Shown piece after piece: positions 28,753 through 38,578 of a stretch of DNA of 52,104 bases. The position numbers were made by a program, and so were the translations under genes. The notes beneath the pieces are model-generated. The model had not been told where the DNA came from, did not search any database, and saw only the letters and a program-made list of their open reading frames with translations. This DNA is from Rahnella woolbedingensis. GTDB taxonomy: Bacteria; Pseudomonadota; Gammaproteobacteria; Enterobacterales; Enterobacteriaceae. The stretch is from positions 1-52,104 of the forward strand of contig NZ_RAHH01000033.1 in assembly GCF_003602095.1 (NCBI RefSeq), given 5' to 3'. Positions within the stretch are counted from its first letter, which is position 1, and the number at the start of each line of letters is the position of its first letter.

Positions 28753-31035
28753 ATGTCAAAATCACCGTCTAAAGTGACCAAAAAAAGTGAGCCAAAACCG
28801 GTAAGCCGCGCCCCCGCCACGGGCATCAAGTCCTCACAACCTGGCCTTGGCGATCTGGCACCCGCTGATCGTGCTTATCAGCCTTCGCCACAACCGACGC
28901 CGCCGGGAAAAGAGCCGACCGCTTCCGGCAGTGCCAAAAGTCCGAAAAATACCAATGCCAAACTCGATGCGTTAGCGCGTCATCGTAAAAATGGTGAAAA
29001 GCAGCCGCTGACCACCAATCAGGGCACCAAAATCTCTGATGACCAGAATTCGCTGAAAGCGGGTAACCGTGGTCCGACGCTGCTGGAAGATTTTATCCTC
29101 CGCGAGAAAATTACCCACTTTGACCACGAGCGTATTCCTGAACGCATCGTTCATGCGCGCGGTGCGGCGGCGCACGGCTATTTTCAGCCTTACCGCAGCA
29201 TGAAGTCGGTAACAAAAGCCAGTTTCCTCTCTGATCCGAAAAAGAAAACGCCGGTTTTTGTGCGTTTCTCTACCGTTCAGGGTGCGCGCGGTTCGGCGGA
29301 TTCCGTCCGTGATATCCGCGGCTGGGCCACCAAGTTTTATACCGACGAAGGGATTTACGATCTGGTCGGTAACAATACGCCGGTATTCTTTATTCAGGAC
29401 GCGCATAAATTCCCTGATTTTGTCCATGCGGTAAAACCTGAGCCGCACAACGAAATCCCGCAGGGCGCCAGCGCGCACGACTCTTTCTGGGATTACGTGT
29501 CCCTGCAACCGGAAACCCTGCACAACGTGTTCTGGGCGATGTCCGACCGCGGTATTCCGCGCAGTTACCGCACAATGGAAGGATTTGGTATCCATACTTT
29601 CCGTTTCGTTAATGCCAAAGGTAAAGCCACCTTTGTGCGTTTCCACTGGAAACCGCTGGCCGGAAAAGCCTCTTTGTTGTGGGATGAGGCGCAGAAACTG
29701 GCCGGGAAAGATGCCGATTTCCACCGTCGTGATTTGTGGGAAGCCATTGAAGCCGGTGATTATCCGGAATACGAGCTGGGTGTTCAGCTGATCCCGGAAG
29801 AAGATGAATTCAAATTTGATTTCGATTTGCTCGACCCGACCAAACTCATTCCTGAAAAACTGGTACCGGTAGAACTCATCGGCAAGATGGTGCTGGATCG
29901 TAACCCCGATAATTACTTTGCAGAAACCGAACAGGTCGCATTCCATCCGGGGCACGTGGTGCCGGGCATTGATTTCACTAATGATCCGCTGTTACAGGGC
30001 CGCCTGTTCTCTTACACCGATACGCAGATCAGCCGTCTTGGCGGGCCGAATTTCCATGAAATTCCGATTAACCGACCGACCTGTCCGTACCATAACTTCC
30101 AGCGCGACGGCATGCACCGCCAGGATATCGATACGAATCCGGCGAATTACGAGCCGAATTCCATCAACAATAACTGGCCGAGAGAGACACCTCCGGCGGC
30201 GTCCGGCGGAGGTTTTGAAAGCTATCCGGAGCGGATTGATGCAGAAAAAATCCGTCAGCGCAGCCCGTCGTTTGCCGAATATTATGCGCATCCGCGTCTG
30301 TTTTGGCTGAGCCAGACGACAACCGAGCAGGATCACATTGCCGGGGCTTTCTCATTTGAATTAGCGAAAGTCGCGCGGCCATATATCCGCGAACGTGTCG
30401 TGGATTTACTGGCACATGTTGATCAGGCGCTGGCGCAGACAGTGGCTAAAAATCTGGGCATTACGCTGTCAGCTGAAACCCTGAACATTAAACCACCGAA
30501 GCCGGTAAATGGCCTGAAAAGTGATCCGTCACTGAGCTTGTACGCCAGCGGTAAAGGCACAATCAAAGGACGTCAGGTGGCGATATTGCTGAGTGAGGGC
30601 GTGAATGCCGCGGATGTACTTGAAACCTTGCAAGCGCTTCAGGCGGCGGGTGTGCATCCTAAACTGCTGGCCAGCCATTTAGGGAATGTCACTGCCGATG
30701 ATGGTTCCACACTTCCTGTGGATGCCACATTTGCCGGTTCGCCTTCCATTACTGTCGATGCCGTGATTGTTCCGCACGGGCATATCGACGCACTGCTGAT
30801 GAACGGTGATTCCCGACATTATCTGCTCGAAGCCTATAAGCATCTTAAAGTCATCGGATTAAGTGGTGATGCACGACGCTTCAAATCGCTGCTCGGACTG
30901 ACGGATGATGTGCCGGAAGAAGGTGTCGTCGAGGGTGAGAAAGCTGAGGGGGTATTACTGAAAACGTTTCTCAAAGAAATGCTCAAACACCGGGTCTGGT
31001 CGCGTAGTGCGGCGGCAGATTCTGTTCCTGCCTGA
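28753..31035 (+). CDS. katE: Large-subunit heme catalase KatE (HPII type)
   Basis: This 760-residue clade 2 catalase (E. coli HPII 753) breaks hydrogen peroxide down to water and oxygen in the cytosol, mainly in stationary phase. A variable N-terminal tail (about 1-80) precedes the core. Core motifs: the distal His in [10 protein letters not shown], Asn in [10 protein letters not shown], and the proximal heme-ligand Tyr in R-L-F-S-Y-T-D-T-Q. The C-terminal ~150 residues form the flavodoxin-like domain ([12 protein letters not shown]). I chose the ATG at 28753, with GAGGAG 9 bases upstream, over an earlier in-frame TTG. Its insertion between ysgA and udp differs from E. coli. Confidence 0.95.
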   Translation: MSKSPSKVTKKSEPKPVSRAPATGIKSSQPGLGDLAPADRAYQPSPQPTPPGKEPTASGSAKSPKNTNAKLDALARHRKNGEKQPLTTNQGTKISDDQNSLKAGNRGPTLLEDFILREKITHFDHERIPERIVHARGAAAHGYFQPYRSMKSVTKASFLSDPKKKTPVFVRFSTVQGARGSADSVRDIRGWATKFYTDEGIYDLVGNNTPVFFIQDAHKFPDFVHAVKPEPHNEIPQGASAHDSFWDYVSLQPETLHNVFWAMSDRGIPRSYRTMEGFGIHTFRFVNAKGKATFVRFHWKPLAGKASLLWDEAQKLAGKDADFHRRDLWEAIEAGDYPEYELGVQLIPEEDEFKFDFDLLDPTKLIPEKLVPVELIGKMVLDRNPDNYFAETEQVAFHPGHVVPGIDFTNDPLLQGRLFSYTDTQISRLGGPNFHEIPINRPTCPYHNFQRDGMHRQDIDTNPANYEPNSINNNWPRETPPAASGGGFESYPERIDAEKIRQRSPSFAEYYAHPRLFWLSQTTTEQDHIAGAFSFELAKVARPYIRERVVDLLAHVDQALAQTVAKNLGITLSAETLNIKPPKPVNGLKSDPSLSLYASGKGTIKGRQVAILLSEGVNAADVLETLQALQAAGVHPKLLASHLGNVTADDGSTLPVDATFAGSPSITVDAVIVPHGHIDALLMNGDSRHYLLEAYKHLKVIGLSGDARRFKSLLGLTDDVPEEGVVEGEKAEGVLLKTFLKEMLKHRVWSRSAAADSVPA

Positions 31036-31051
31036 TTCGCCATAACTAAAA

Positions 31052-31081
31052 CAGCCCGTCTCCGGTAGTGGGGATGGGCTG
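31052..31081. terminator. Hairpin after katE
   Basis: CAGCCCGTCTCC (31052-31063) pairs with GGGGATGGGCTG (31070-31081), including G-T wobbles, 6-nt loop. No T-run follows on the plus strand; TTTT follows on the minus strand. It may be a weak terminator or stabiliser of the katE transcript. Confidence 0.4.
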
Positions 31082-31110
31082 CTCAAAACCTCATCAATCG
31101 TCCGTTAATT

Positions 31111-31126
31111 TGTGAATTGCATCACA
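31111..31126. promoter_or_regulatory. CRP site 1 of udp (perfect consensus core)
   Basis: TGTGAATTGCATCACA matches TGTGA-N6-TCACA exactly, and the symmetry extends through AAT/ATT on both sides (31108-31129). It is the upstream member of a tandem pair in front of udp. Confidence 0.85.
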
Positions 31127-31162
31127 AATTAAATGTATGCGTAATTCCTGTTGTTACATCAT

Positions 31163-31178
31163 AGTGACGACCGTCACG
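31163..31178. promoter_or_regulatory. CRP site 2 of udp
   Basis: AGTGACGACCGTCACG matches the CRP core at 8 of 10 positions and lies exactly 52 bp downstream of site 1. Tandem CRP sites about 50 bp apart are the hallmark of CytR-regulated nucleoside genes such as deoP2 and udp, where CytR binds between them. Confidence 0.7.
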
Positions 31179-31257
31179 AAATAACGTCACAATGTTCAGT
31201 ACAGTTGCCGGGTGTTCCTCCTGCCAATAAATGACCTTACACACAGAGGAGTTTGTT

Positions 31258-32019
31258 ATGTCTCAGCCTGAAGTTTTCCATCTTGGCCTGGCCAAAAAAG
31301 ATTTAAACGGCGCGACGCTGGCGATTGTTCCCGGCGACCCTGAGCGCGTGGAAAAAATTGCCAAACTGATGGAGAACCCGGTTCGTCTGGCTTCCCACCG
31401 CGAATTTACCTCATGGCGTGCTGAGCTTGACGGCAAATCTGTGATTGTTTGTTCAACCGGTATTGGTGGTCCTTCGACTTCCATCGCGGTTGAAGAACTG
31501 GCGCAACTGGGGATCCGTACTTTCCTGCGTGTTGGCACCACCGGCGCTATCCAGCCACACATCAATGTGGGCGACGTTCTGGTGACTACCGCCGCGGTTC
31601 GCCTTGATGGCGCAAGTTTGCATTTCGCACCAATGGAATTCCCTGCGGTAGCCGATTTTGCCTGTACTACCGCGCTGGTTGCTGCGGCAGAATCTGTTGG
31701 CGCTGCCACACACATTGGCGTGACCGCGTCTTCTGACACCTTCTATCCGGGTCAGGAACGTTATGACACGTTCTCCGGTCGCGTCGTTCGTCGCTTCAAA
31801 GAATCGATGAAAGAGTGGCAGGAAATGGGCGTTATGAACTACGAAATGGAATCCGCTACCTTGCTGACCATGTGTGCCAGCCAGGGCCTGCGCGCGGGTA
31901 TGGTTGCCGGTGTTATCGTGAACCGTACGCAGCAGGAAATCCCTAATGCGGAAACCATGAAGAAGACCGAGAGTCATGCGGTGAAGATTGTCGTAGAAGC
32001 TGCAAGACGTCTCATCTAA
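31258..32019 (+). CDS. udp: Uridine phosphorylase Udp
   Basis: This 253-residue enzyme has the same length as E. coli Udp. It splits uridine with phosphate to uracil and ribose-1-phosphate for pyrimidine salvage. Visible: [11 protein letters not shown] near the phosphate site, [22 protein letters not shown], and E-M-E-S-A-T-L (ribose-binding Met-Glu). The ATG at 31258 has AGAGGAG 7 bases upstream; an in-frame ATG nine codons earlier lacks one. Control by CRP/CytR is suggested by the tandem sites upstream. Confidence 0.96.
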   Translation: MSQPEVFHLGLAKKDLNGATLAIVPGDPERVEKIAKLMENPVRLASHREFTSWRAELDGKSVIVCSTGIGGPSTSIAVEELAQLGIRTFLRVGTTGAIQPHINVGDVLVTTAAVRLDGASLHFAPMEFPAVADFACTTALVAAAESVGAATHIGVTASSDTFYPGQERYDTFSGRVVRRFKESMKEWQEMGVMNYEMESATLLTMCASQGLRAGMVAGVIVNRTQQEIPNAETMKKTESHAVKIVVEAARRLI

Positions 32020-32085
32020 CTTCCCGTCATCCTGCAACTCGAATGATTTAGGGAAAGGACTGAGTGATACAAAATAATCACCTCT

Positions 32086-32114
32086 ATGGGCTGCCACTGG
32101 CGGCCCATTTTTTT
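32086..32114 (+). terminator. Rho-independent terminator of udp
   Basis: ATGGGCTGCC (32086-32095), loop ACT, GGCGGCCCAT with one mismatch, then seven T (32108-32114). It starts 66 bp after the udp stop codon. Confidence 0.88.
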
Positions 32115-32168
32115 GCCCGGTTAAAGAGATCTGTTAAGGTCATGTTAGTAGTACGTCTGGAATAATTG

Positions 32169-32738
32169 ATGAATTCCGGCTCCGGATCTCTGATTAAAGG
32201 AACTGCATTTTTGACTGTTCATGACCTTCTCGATTACACGACCACCTTTATCCGTGCGCATCAGGTATGGGCTGCGCCTATCGTCTTCTTTCTGGCTTTT
32301 GGCGAGTCTCTGGCCTTTCTGTCGTTGCTCCTTCCGGCAACCTTTATCCTGCTGGGACTGGGCGCGCTGATTGGGGAAACCGGCATTCCTTTCTGGCCCA
32401 TCTGGGCGGCGGCGGCGGCTGGGGCCTTCTTCGGCGACTGGCTTTCTTATTGGGTCGGCAACCATTTTCAGGACAGGGTCGGTAATTTCTGGCCTTTTTC
32501 CCGTCATCCGCAAATGCTGGTTCGCGGGCATGCCTTTTTTGAAAAATGGGGGATGCCGGGCGCGTTTATCGGCCGCTTCTTTGGTCCGCTGCGCGCCGTT
32601 GTGCCGCTGGTCGCCGGTATCTGCGGTATGCCGCAAAAGTATTTTCAGATAGCCAATGTGACGTCGGCGCTTATCTGGGCTTTCGGCATTCTGGCACCCG
32701 GTGCTTTCGGTATTCAGTGGCTGAGCCGCTGGTTTTGA
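32169..32738 (+). CDS. DedA-family membrane protein
   Basis: This 189-residue protein belongs to the DedA (SNARE-associated/VTT) family of inner-membrane proteins linked to lipid-carrier flipping and proton-motive-force homeostasis. Four to five hydrophobic segments are visible. The hallmark G-A-F-I-G-R-F-F-G-P-L-R-A-V-V-P-L-V-A-G is present, with the essential Arg residues, and the upstream F-G-E-S-L-A-F-L-S-L-L-L-P holds the conserved acidic residue. The start is uncertain: ATG 32169 is used here, but a TTG at 32211 (175 residues) has AAGGA upstream and fits usual DedA N-termini. E. coli has no gene here between udp and rmuC. Confidence 0.85.
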   Translation: MNSGSGSLIKGTAFLTVHDLLDYTTTFIRAHQVWAAPIVFFLAFGESLAFLSLLLPATFILLGLGALIGETGIPFWPIWAAAAAGAFFGDWLSYWVGNHFQDRVGNFWPFSRHPQMLVRGHAFFEKWGMPGAFIGRFFGPLRAVVPLVAGICGMPQKYFQIANVTSALIWAFGILAPGAFGIQWLSRWF

Positions 32739-32895
32739 ATCCTGCTCCCTGTGGCTGACCGCCGCAAGGGGGCAAGGGCAGAGAAATTCTCTTTTGGAAG
32801 ACGTCCCGCAAAGGCTCAATGCAACAGAAAATAGACTGGACATCCATACAGCCTGACATTACCTTGGCCGCAAGAGACTTCAAGAGGGAAATCGC

Positions 32896-34431
32896 GTGGA
32901 TATCAGCATTCTGACTGCCCTGGCAGCGGCGGTAATTGGCTTACTGTTGGGATGGCTCATCGCCAGTTTGCGACAACAGCAACAGCAAACGGAGTATGAA
33001 ACGCAGCGCCGTTTGCTGGAACAATCGCTGGAACAGGTCAGGGCGGAAAATGATACGCATAAAAACGAAAGGCTGTCGGGCCAGCAGCAACTGCGTGAAG
33101 CCGAACTGGAACTGCGAAAACTGCACAGCCTGCAGGCCGCCAGTCAGGAAAAACTGCAACTGCTGGCGCACTGGCAAAACGAGTGCGAGCAGCTGAATCA
33201 GGAGCTGCGCGCACAGCGGGAAATCAACAGTGCGCAGGAGGCAGAATTGCGTGAGGTTTCCACCCGTCTGGATGAAACCCGCATGGCAGCCGAAGAAAAA
33301 CAGCGCCTGCTGATCAACAGCGAACAGCGCCTGAGCAGCCAGTTTGAAAATCTGGCGAACCGGATTTTCGAACAAAATGGCCGTCGCGCCGACGAACAGA
33401 ACAAGCAAAGCCTCGACAAATTACTGCTGCCGTTGCGCGAGCAACTCGACGGATTCCGCCGTCAGGTGCAGGACAGCTTCGGACAAGAAGCCCGTGAACG
33501 GCATACGCTGGCGCATGAGATCCGCAATCTGCAACAGCTGAACGTTGAAATGGCGCGTGAGGCTGTCAACCTGACCAGGGCACTGAAAGGCGATAACAAA
33601 ACGCAGGGTAACTGGGGCGAAGTGGTACTCAGCCGTGTGCTTGAAGCTTCCGGATTACGCGAAGGATATGAGTATCAGACGCAGGTCAGTGTGCAGGTAG
33701 ACAGCAACAGCCGCATGCAACCCGATGTGGTCGTGCGGTTACCGCAGAACAAAGACGTGGTGATTGACGCCAAAATGACGCTGGTCGCTTACGAGCGTTA
33801 TTTTAACAGTGAAGATGACGCCGAGCGTGAAATCGCCCTGAATGAGCATATTGCCTCGGTGCGCGGGCATATCCGCTTGCTGGGCCGTAAAGATTATCAG
33901 CAGTTGCCCGGTTTGCGCAGTCTGGATTATGTGCTGATGTTTATCCCCGTCGAACCGGCGTTTCTGCTGGCTATCGACCGGGAGCCCGAATTGATCAGCG
34001 AAGCCCTGCGCCACAATATTATGCTTGTCAGCCCGACCACTCTGCTGGTGGCGTTACGTACGATCAGCAACCTGTGGCGCTATGAACACCAGAGCCAGAA
34101 TGCCAAACGTATCGCCGATCGCGCTGCGCGTCTTTACGACAAACTGCGGCTGTTTGTGGATGACATGGAGTCGATGGGGCAAAGTCTTGACAAAGCGCAG
34201 GGAAGTTATCGTTCCGCGATGAATAAACTCTCGCAAGGCCGTGGTAATCTTATCGGGCAGGTTGAGAGTTTTCGTGCTCTGGGTGTTGAAGTTAAACGGC
34301 CAATTAGTCCGTCTCTGGCTGAGAGGGCTAAAGCGGAAAATGAACCTGAAGATACCGCATCTCTGCCAGATACCTCTGATGCGGAAGAAGAACAGACAGT
34401 GAACCCGCGCGAGCTAAACCCGCATCAATAG
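32896..34431 (+). CDS. rmuC: DNA recombination protein RmuC
   Basis: This 511-residue protein (E. coli RmuC 475) limits inversions at short inverted repeats; a nuclease activity is suspected for the family. An N-terminal membrane anchor (about residues 5-24) is followed by a long Gln/Glu/Leu-rich coiled coil to about 190. The conserved RmuC core comes next, with G-N-W-G-E-V-V-L-S-R-V-L-E, P-D-V-V-V-R-L-P and V-V-I-D-A-K-M (restriction-fold-like D...D-A-K). The acidic tail past about residue 475 accounts for most of the extra length. The start is GTG at 32896, with AAGAGGGAA upstream. Confidence 0.93.
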   Translation: MDISILTALAAAVIGLLLGWLIASLRQQQQQTEYETQRRLLEQSLEQVRAENDTHKNERLSGQQQLREAELELRKLHSLQAASQEKLQLLAHWQNECEQLNQELRAQREINSAQEAELREVSTRLDETRMAAEEKQRLLINSEQRLSSQFENLANRIFEQNGRRADEQNKQSLDKLLLPLREQLDGFRRQVQDSFGQEARERHTLAHEIRNLQQLNVEMAREAVNLTRALKGDNKTQGNWGEVVLSRVLEASGLREGYEYQTQVSVQVDSNSRMQPDVVVRLPQNKDVVIDAKMTLVAYERYFNSEDDAEREIALNEHIASVRGHIRLLGRKDYQQLPGLRSLDYVLMFIPVEPAFLLAIDREPELISEALRHNIMLVSPTTLLVALRTISNLWRYEHQSQNAKRIADRAARLYDKLRLFVDDMESMGQSLDKAQGSYRSAMNKLSQGRGNLIGQVESFRALGVEVKRPISPSLAERAKAENEPEDTASLPDTSDAEEEQTVNPRELNPHQ

Positions 34432-34465
34432 GCCGCGCCTGGCCGAATGATCCGTACTGCATTTC

Positions 34466-34502
34466 TGATTCAACGAATGAATCATTGCAATATGTTGAAT
34501 CA
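34466..34502. promoter_or_regulatory. TGATTCA/TGAATCA repeats upstream of ubiE
   Basis: TGATTCA (34466-34472), ACGAA, TGAATCA (34478-34484) form a perfect dyad, and a further TGAATCA follows at 34496-34502. They lie 78-114 bp before the ubiE start. No known regulator was matched with confidence. Confidence 0.35.
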
Positions 34503-34579
34503 CCATCGGTGATGGGGCTTTGCTATGGGTTCTGATACACTTCTCCCCAAGAGTTCGACTGAAAAAGCAGGCATATAAA

Positions 34580-35335
34580 ATGGAAAAGCAGACGCAAGAA
34601 ACCACTCATTTTGGTTTTCGTACAGTAGCCAAAGATGAAAAACAGGAAATGGTGGCAGAAGTCTTCCATTCCGTTGCGGCAAAATATGATTTGATGAATG
34701 ACCTGATGTCTTTCGGTATTCATCGCATCTGGAAGCGTTTCACTATCGATTGCAGCGGTGTCCGTCCGGAACAACGTGTACTGGATCTGGCTGGGGGTAC
34801 CGGTGACCTGACCGCAAAATTCTCCCGCTTGGTCGGTGAGAAAGGTGAAGTGGTTCTGGCTGATATCAACGATTCCATGCTGAAGATGGGCCGCGAAAAG
34901 CTGCGTAACCTCGGCATCGTCGGTAACGTCAGCTACGTTCAGGCGAACGCTGAAGCACTGCCTTTCCCCGATAATTATTTTGACTGCATCACAATTTCCT
35001 TCGGCTTACGTAATGTCACCGAAAAAGAAAAAGCGCTGCGTTCAATGTTCCGTGTGCTCAAGCCGGGCGGTCGTTTACTGGTTCTGGAGTTCTCCAAACC
35101 TGTCCTCAAGCCTTTAAGCAAAGCCTACGACACCTATTCCTTCCACATTCTGCCGCGCATCGGCGAGCTGGTTGCGCAGGATGCGGAGAGTTACCGTTAT
35201 CTGGCCGAATCTATCCGTATGCACCCTGATCAGGAAACCCTGAAGGGCATGATGGGCGATGCCGGTTTTGAAAATGTGACGTATCACAATCTGACGGGTG
35301 GCATTGTCGCGCTGCATCGGGGTTTCAAATTCTGA
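34580..35335 (+). CDS. ubiE: Ubiquinone/menaquinone C-methyltransferase UbiE
   Basis: This 251-residue SAM-dependent methyltransferase has the length of E. coli UbiE. It methylates C-2 of the benzoquinol ring in ubiquinone synthesis and makes menaquinol from demethylmenaquinol. The SAM-binding motif is [12 protein letters not shown], with the acidic loop L-A-D-I-N. UbiE family signatures [17 protein letters not shown] and R-V-L-K-P-G-G are present. ATG 34580 aligns with M-E-K of E. coli; the ribosome binding site is weak. It leads ubiE-ubiJ-ubiB. Confidence 0.96.
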   Translation: MEKQTQETTHFGFRTVAKDEKQEMVAEVFHSVAAKYDLMNDLMSFGIHRIWKRFTIDCSGVRPEQRVLDLAGGTGDLTAKFSRLVGEKGEVVLADINDSMLKMGREKLRNLGIVGNVSYVQANAEALPFPDNYFDCITISFGLRNVTEKEKALRSMFRVLKPGGRLLVLEFSKPVLKPLSKAYDTYSFHILPRIGELVAQDAESYRYLAESIRMHPDQETLKGMMGDAGFENVTYHNLTGGIVALHRGFKF

Positions 35336-35336
35336 T

Positions 35337-35957
35337 ATGGGTATGCCGATGTTGTTAACGCCGTTGCTCACTGCCGCTATCGAGACGCCGCTTAATTTTC
35401 TGCTTTTCAAAGATCGCAGCATGAAGGCGGCGCGCACGCGTCTGGCAGGTAAAGTTTTACGTGTTGAATTGCAGGACCTGAGCGCACCGCTGACGTTTGT
35501 TTTCAGCGAGCAAAAAATCGATGTGCTCGGACAATGGGACGGCGCGGCCGATTGCACCGTCACTTCCCGCATTTCGTCTCTGCGCAAATTACGTGACCGC
35601 CAGCAGTTGTCGCCAATGATGCGCAGTGGCGAACTGGTGGTCGACGGTGATATTTCCGTGGTTCAGCAGTTCTCCGCGTTGCTGGATATGGCAGAGTTTG
35701 AGCCCGCAGAATTCCTGGCACCCTATATCGGTGATATTGCCGCTCAGGGGTTAAGTCAGGCGGTTGAAGGTGGTTTGCGTTTCCTGCAAAAAGGCGTGAA
35801 GCACCAGCAAAGTTATGTGGCGCAGACGCTGACCGAAGAGTGGAAAATGGCGCCTGGTCCGCTGGAAGTGGTCTGGTTTAGCGATGAAGTTTCTGCGCTG
35901 GTGCGCGAACTGTATGCACTGGATAAACGTATCGAAAAACTGGAGGGCAAACCGTGA
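35337..35957 (+). CDS. ubiJ: Ubiquinone biosynthesis accessory factor UbiJ
   Basis: This 206-residue SCP2-domain protein (E. coli UbiJ 201) binds ubiquinone intermediates through their isoprenoid tail and scaffolds the Ubi complex with UbiK. The SCP2 fold spans about residues 15-120 ([25 protein letters not shown]), followed by a helical C-terminal part, [15 protein letters not shown] 35337 is used; ATG 35343 aligns even better with the E. coli start. It lies 1 bp after ubiE, and its stop overlaps the GTG start of ubiB. Confidence 0.92.
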   Translation: MGMPMLLTPLLTAAIETPLNFLLFKDRSMKAARTRLAGKVLRVELQDLSAPLTFVFSEQKIDVLGQWDGAADCTVTSRISSLRKLRDRQQLSPMMRSGELVVDGDISVVQQFSALLDMAEFEPAEFLAPYIGDIAAQGLSQAVEGGLRFLQKGVKHQQSYVAQTLTEEWKMAPGPLEVVWFSDEVSALVRELYALDKRIEKLEGKP

Positions 35958-37585
35958 CGCCTAGGGAAATGCGACGTTTATATCTGATTATCCGCATGTT
36001 TCTGATCTATGGCCTTGACGAACTGATCCCTAAAATCCGCTTAACGCTGCCGCTGCGAATGGGTCGTTATCTTTTTTTCTGGTTACCTCATCGTCATAAA
36101 GAAAAGCCATTGGGTGAGCGCATGCGTCTGGCGCTGGAACAACTTGGGCCGGTATGGATCAAGTTTGGTCAGATGATGTCGACCCGCCGTGACCTTTTCC
36201 CTCCGCATATTGCTGATCAACTTGCTTTGTTGCAGGACCATGTGCCGCCGTTTGATGGCGCCAAAGCGCGTCAGCAGATTGATGCCGCGCTTGGTGGTCC
36301 GCTGGAAACCTGGTTTGATGAATTCGATCAGACGCCGCTGGCTTCAGCCTCGATTGCACAGGTGCATACGGCAATCCTCAAGGAGAACGGTAAGCCGGTA
36401 GTGCTCAAAGTGATCCGCCCGGACATTTTGCCGACGATTGTGGCGGATATCCGCCTGATGTCGCGCCTTGCCGGCTGGCTGCCGATCTTGCTGCCGGATG
36501 GTCGCCGTTTGCGCCCGCGTGAAGTGGTGCGCGAGTATGAGAAAACTTTGCTCGATGAACTGAATCTGTTACGTGAAGCAGCGAATGCGATTCAGCTTCG
36601 TCGTAACTTTGAAGGCAGCCCGATGCTGTATGTGCCGGAAGTCTATCCGGACTACTGCAGCGAAAGTCTGATGGTCATGGAGCGTATTTACGGCATTCCG
36701 GTTTCTGATATTGAGGCACTGAAAAAGCAGGGCACCAATATGAAACTGCTGGCAGAACGTGGCGTACAGGTGTTCTTCACACAGGTTTTCCGCGACAGTT
36801 TCTTCCATGCCGATATGCATCCGGGCAACATTTTCGTTAGCTACGAAACGCCGGAAGACCCTTGCTACATAGGGATCGATTGCGGCATAGTGGGTTCGCT
36901 CAATAAGGAAGACAAGCGCTATCTGGCAGAGAACTTCATCGCGTTCTTTAACCGCGATTATCGCAAAGTGGCTGAGCTGCATGTCGATTCCGGCTGGGTC
37001 CCCCGCGATACCAACGTTGAAGAATTCGAATTTGCTATTCGTACTGTCTGCGAACCGATTTTTGAGAAACCGCTGGCAGAGATTTCCTTTGGCAACGTAT
37101 TGTTAAACCTGTTTAACACAGCGCGCCGCTTTAATATGGAAGTCCAGCCTCAGCTGGTATTGCTGCAAAAAACGCTGTTGTATGTCGAAGGCCTCGGGCG
37201 TCAGCTTTATCCTCAGCTGGATTTGTGGACTACGGCGAAGCCGTTTCTTGAAAGCTGGGTACGGGATCAGGTCGGTTTACCGGCGATGATCCGCGCACTG
37301 AAAGAGCGTGCGCCGTTCTGGCTCGAGAAAATGCCAGAGTTGCCGGATTTGGTGTATCAGAGTCTGCATCAGCACAAGCTGTTGCAATACAACATTGAGA
37401 AGCTTTCCTCGCAGATCCATAACCAGAGTTCCCGTCAGGGTCAGTCTCGTTATCTTCTGGGAATAGGTGCGACGCTGTTGTTAAGCGGAACACTCTTGCT
37501 GTTAGGCGACGTGAAGATTTACCCGGCCTGCCTGATGGCTGCCGGTGCGGTTTCCTGGTTAATCGGTTGGAAGCGCGCCAGCTAA
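35954..37585 (+). CDS. ubiB: Ubiquinone biosynthesis protein UbiB (atypical kinase)
   Basis: This 543-residue ABC1/ADCK-family protein (E. coli UbiB 546) is required for ubiquinone synthesis, probably as an ATPase that extracts lipid intermediates from the membrane. Family features: K-F-G-Q-M-M-S-T-R (the KxGQ motif), A-S-A-S-I-A-Q-V-H (Ala-rich loop), V-V-L-K-V (ATP Lys), [17 protein letters not shown] (catalytic loop) and G-I-D-C-G-I-V-G (metal Asp). Two membrane segments lie at the C-terminus (about 495-540). The start is GTG, overlapping ubiJ. Confidence 0.95.
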   Translation: MTPREMRRLYLIIRMFLIYGLDELIPKIRLTLPLRMGRYLFFWLPHRHKEKPLGERMRLALEQLGPVWIKFGQMMSTRRDLFPPHIADQLALLQDHVPPFDGAKARQQIDAALGGPLETWFDEFDQTPLASASIAQVHTAILKENGKPVVLKVIRPDILPTIVADIRLMSRLAGWLPILLPDGRRLRPREVVREYEKTLLDELNLLREAANAIQLRRNFEGSPMLYVPEVYPDYCSESLMVMERIYGIPVSDIEALKKQGTNMKLLAERGVQVFFTQVFRDSFFHADMHPGNIFVSYETPEDPCYIGIDCGIVGSLNKEDKRYLAENFIAFFNRDYRKVAELHVDSGWVPRDTNVEEFEFAIRTVCEPIFEKPLAEISFGNVLLNLFNTARRFNMEVQPQLVLLQKTLLYVEGLGRQLYPQLDLWTTAKPFLESWVRDQVGLPAMIRALKERAPFWLEKMPELPDLVYQSLHQHKLLQYNIEKLSSQIHNQSSRQGQSRYLLGIGATLLLSGTLLLLGDVKIYPACLMAAGAVSWLIGWKRAS

Positions 37586-37658
37586 TTATATTTGTTTTAA
37601 ATTGAATGCCGTTTGCGAACGGCAATGAATGTCGTTCCTTCCTATTGAGGTGAAAAAA

Positions 37659-37925
37659 ATGGGTGGTATTAGTATTACAAAAATCCTGATTCTCGTTGTT
37701 CTTGTGGTGCTGCTGTTCGGTACGAAGAAACTGCGTGGTCTGGGTTCTGATCTGGGCGCTTCCATCAAAGGCTTCAAAAAAGCCATGAGTGATGACGACA
37801 GTCAGCCAAAAACCAAAGACGCAGACATTTCTCCAACTGATGCTGATTTCGCAGCTAAGTCTGTTGAGATCAAGCCAGAAGCGAAAGCAGAAGACACCAA
37901 GAGCCAAAACAAAGAGCAGGTATAA
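37659..37925 (+). CDS. tatA: Twin-arginine translocase subunit TatA
   Basis: This 88-residue protein (E. coli TatA 89) has one N-terminal membrane helix (I-S-I-T-K-I-L-I-L-V-V-L-V-V-L-L-F-G-T-K-K-L), then an amphipathic helix (L-G-S-D-L-G-A-S-I-K-G-F-K-K-A-M) and a charged tail. It oligomerises to permit passage of folded proteins across the inner membrane. ATG 37659 has GAGGTG 7 bases upstream and aligns with M-G-G-I-S-I; an in-frame ATG ten codons earlier is unlikely. A perfect 7-bp hairpin (37607-37624) lies between ubiB and tatA. Confidence 0.95.
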   Translation: MGGISITKILILVVLVVLLFGTKKLRGLGSDLGASIKGFKKAMSDDDSQPKTKDADISPTDADFAAKSVEIKPEAKAEDTKSQNKEQV

Positions 37926-37928
37926 GCC

Positions 37929-38576
37929 GTGTTCGATATTGGATTTAGTGAACTGCTGCTGGTATTGGTGATTGGCCTGGTTGTTCTCGGGCCGGAGCGT
38001 TTACCTGTAGCAGTGAGAACAGTAGCAGGCTGGATCCGTACGCTTCGTGCAATGGCTGCTTCAGTTCAAAGCGAATTATCGCAGGAGCTGAAACTTCAGG
38101 AATTGCAGGATAGCCTGAAGAAAGCGGAAGAGTCCGGTCTGAAGAATTTAACGCCTGAAATCAAAGCGTCTATGGACGAGTTGAAAGAAGCGGCAGAATC
38201 CATGAAAAAGTCGATCAATTCAGGGCTAAACCCTGCGGAGAAGGCAGTGGAGGAAGCTAAAGCTGAAGGCAATACCATTCATAATCCGGTTCTGGATGAA
38301 GCCGAAGCGCATCATGACGCAGGTGTTTCACCGGCAGCGGCTGACAAAGTGGTTTCTGCTCCGGCAGGTGCGCCACAAAGCGCTGTTGAAGCTGCACTGG
38401 CATCGAATAAAACCGCTCATGCTGCTCAGCCATTGATGACACCAACGGAACCGGTGCCTGATACTTCTGTTGAGGTTGCACCGGTGACGAAAGCTGTTGT
38501 TGATGAAGCACCCGTTGCTGAACCTGCCGCACCCGTCAAACCGGCTTCATCAACCCAAACGACAGGTGACCGTTAA
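37929..38576 (+). CDS. tatB: Twin-arginine translocase subunit TatB
   Basis: This 215-residue protein forms the Tat substrate receptor with TatC. It starts with GTG ([16 protein letters not shown]), one membrane helix with L-G-P-E-R-L-P, then an amphipathic helix and long helices to about residue 100. The remaining ~110 residues are Ala/Pro/Val/Glu-rich and probably unstructured; they make it about 44 residues longer than E. coli TatB (171). Only 3 bp separate it from tatA, and tatC follows after 2 bp. Confidence 0.94.
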   Translation: MFDIGFSELLLVLVIGLVVLGPERLPVAVRTVAGWIRTLRAMAASVQSELSQELKLQELQDSLKKAEESGLKNLTPEIKASMDELKEAAESMKKSINSGLNPAEKAVEEAKAEGNTIHNPVLDEAEAHHDAGVSPAAADKVVSAPAGAPQSAVEAALASNKTAHAAQPLMTPTEPVPDTSVEVAPVTKAVVDEAPVAEPAAPVKPASSTQTTGDR

Positions 38577-38578
38577 AC

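Noticed and set aside
28972-29955. Long minus-strand frame (327 codons) opposite katE
   Set aside because: It is a shadow of the strongly conserved katE coding frame with no recognisable domain or start signal.
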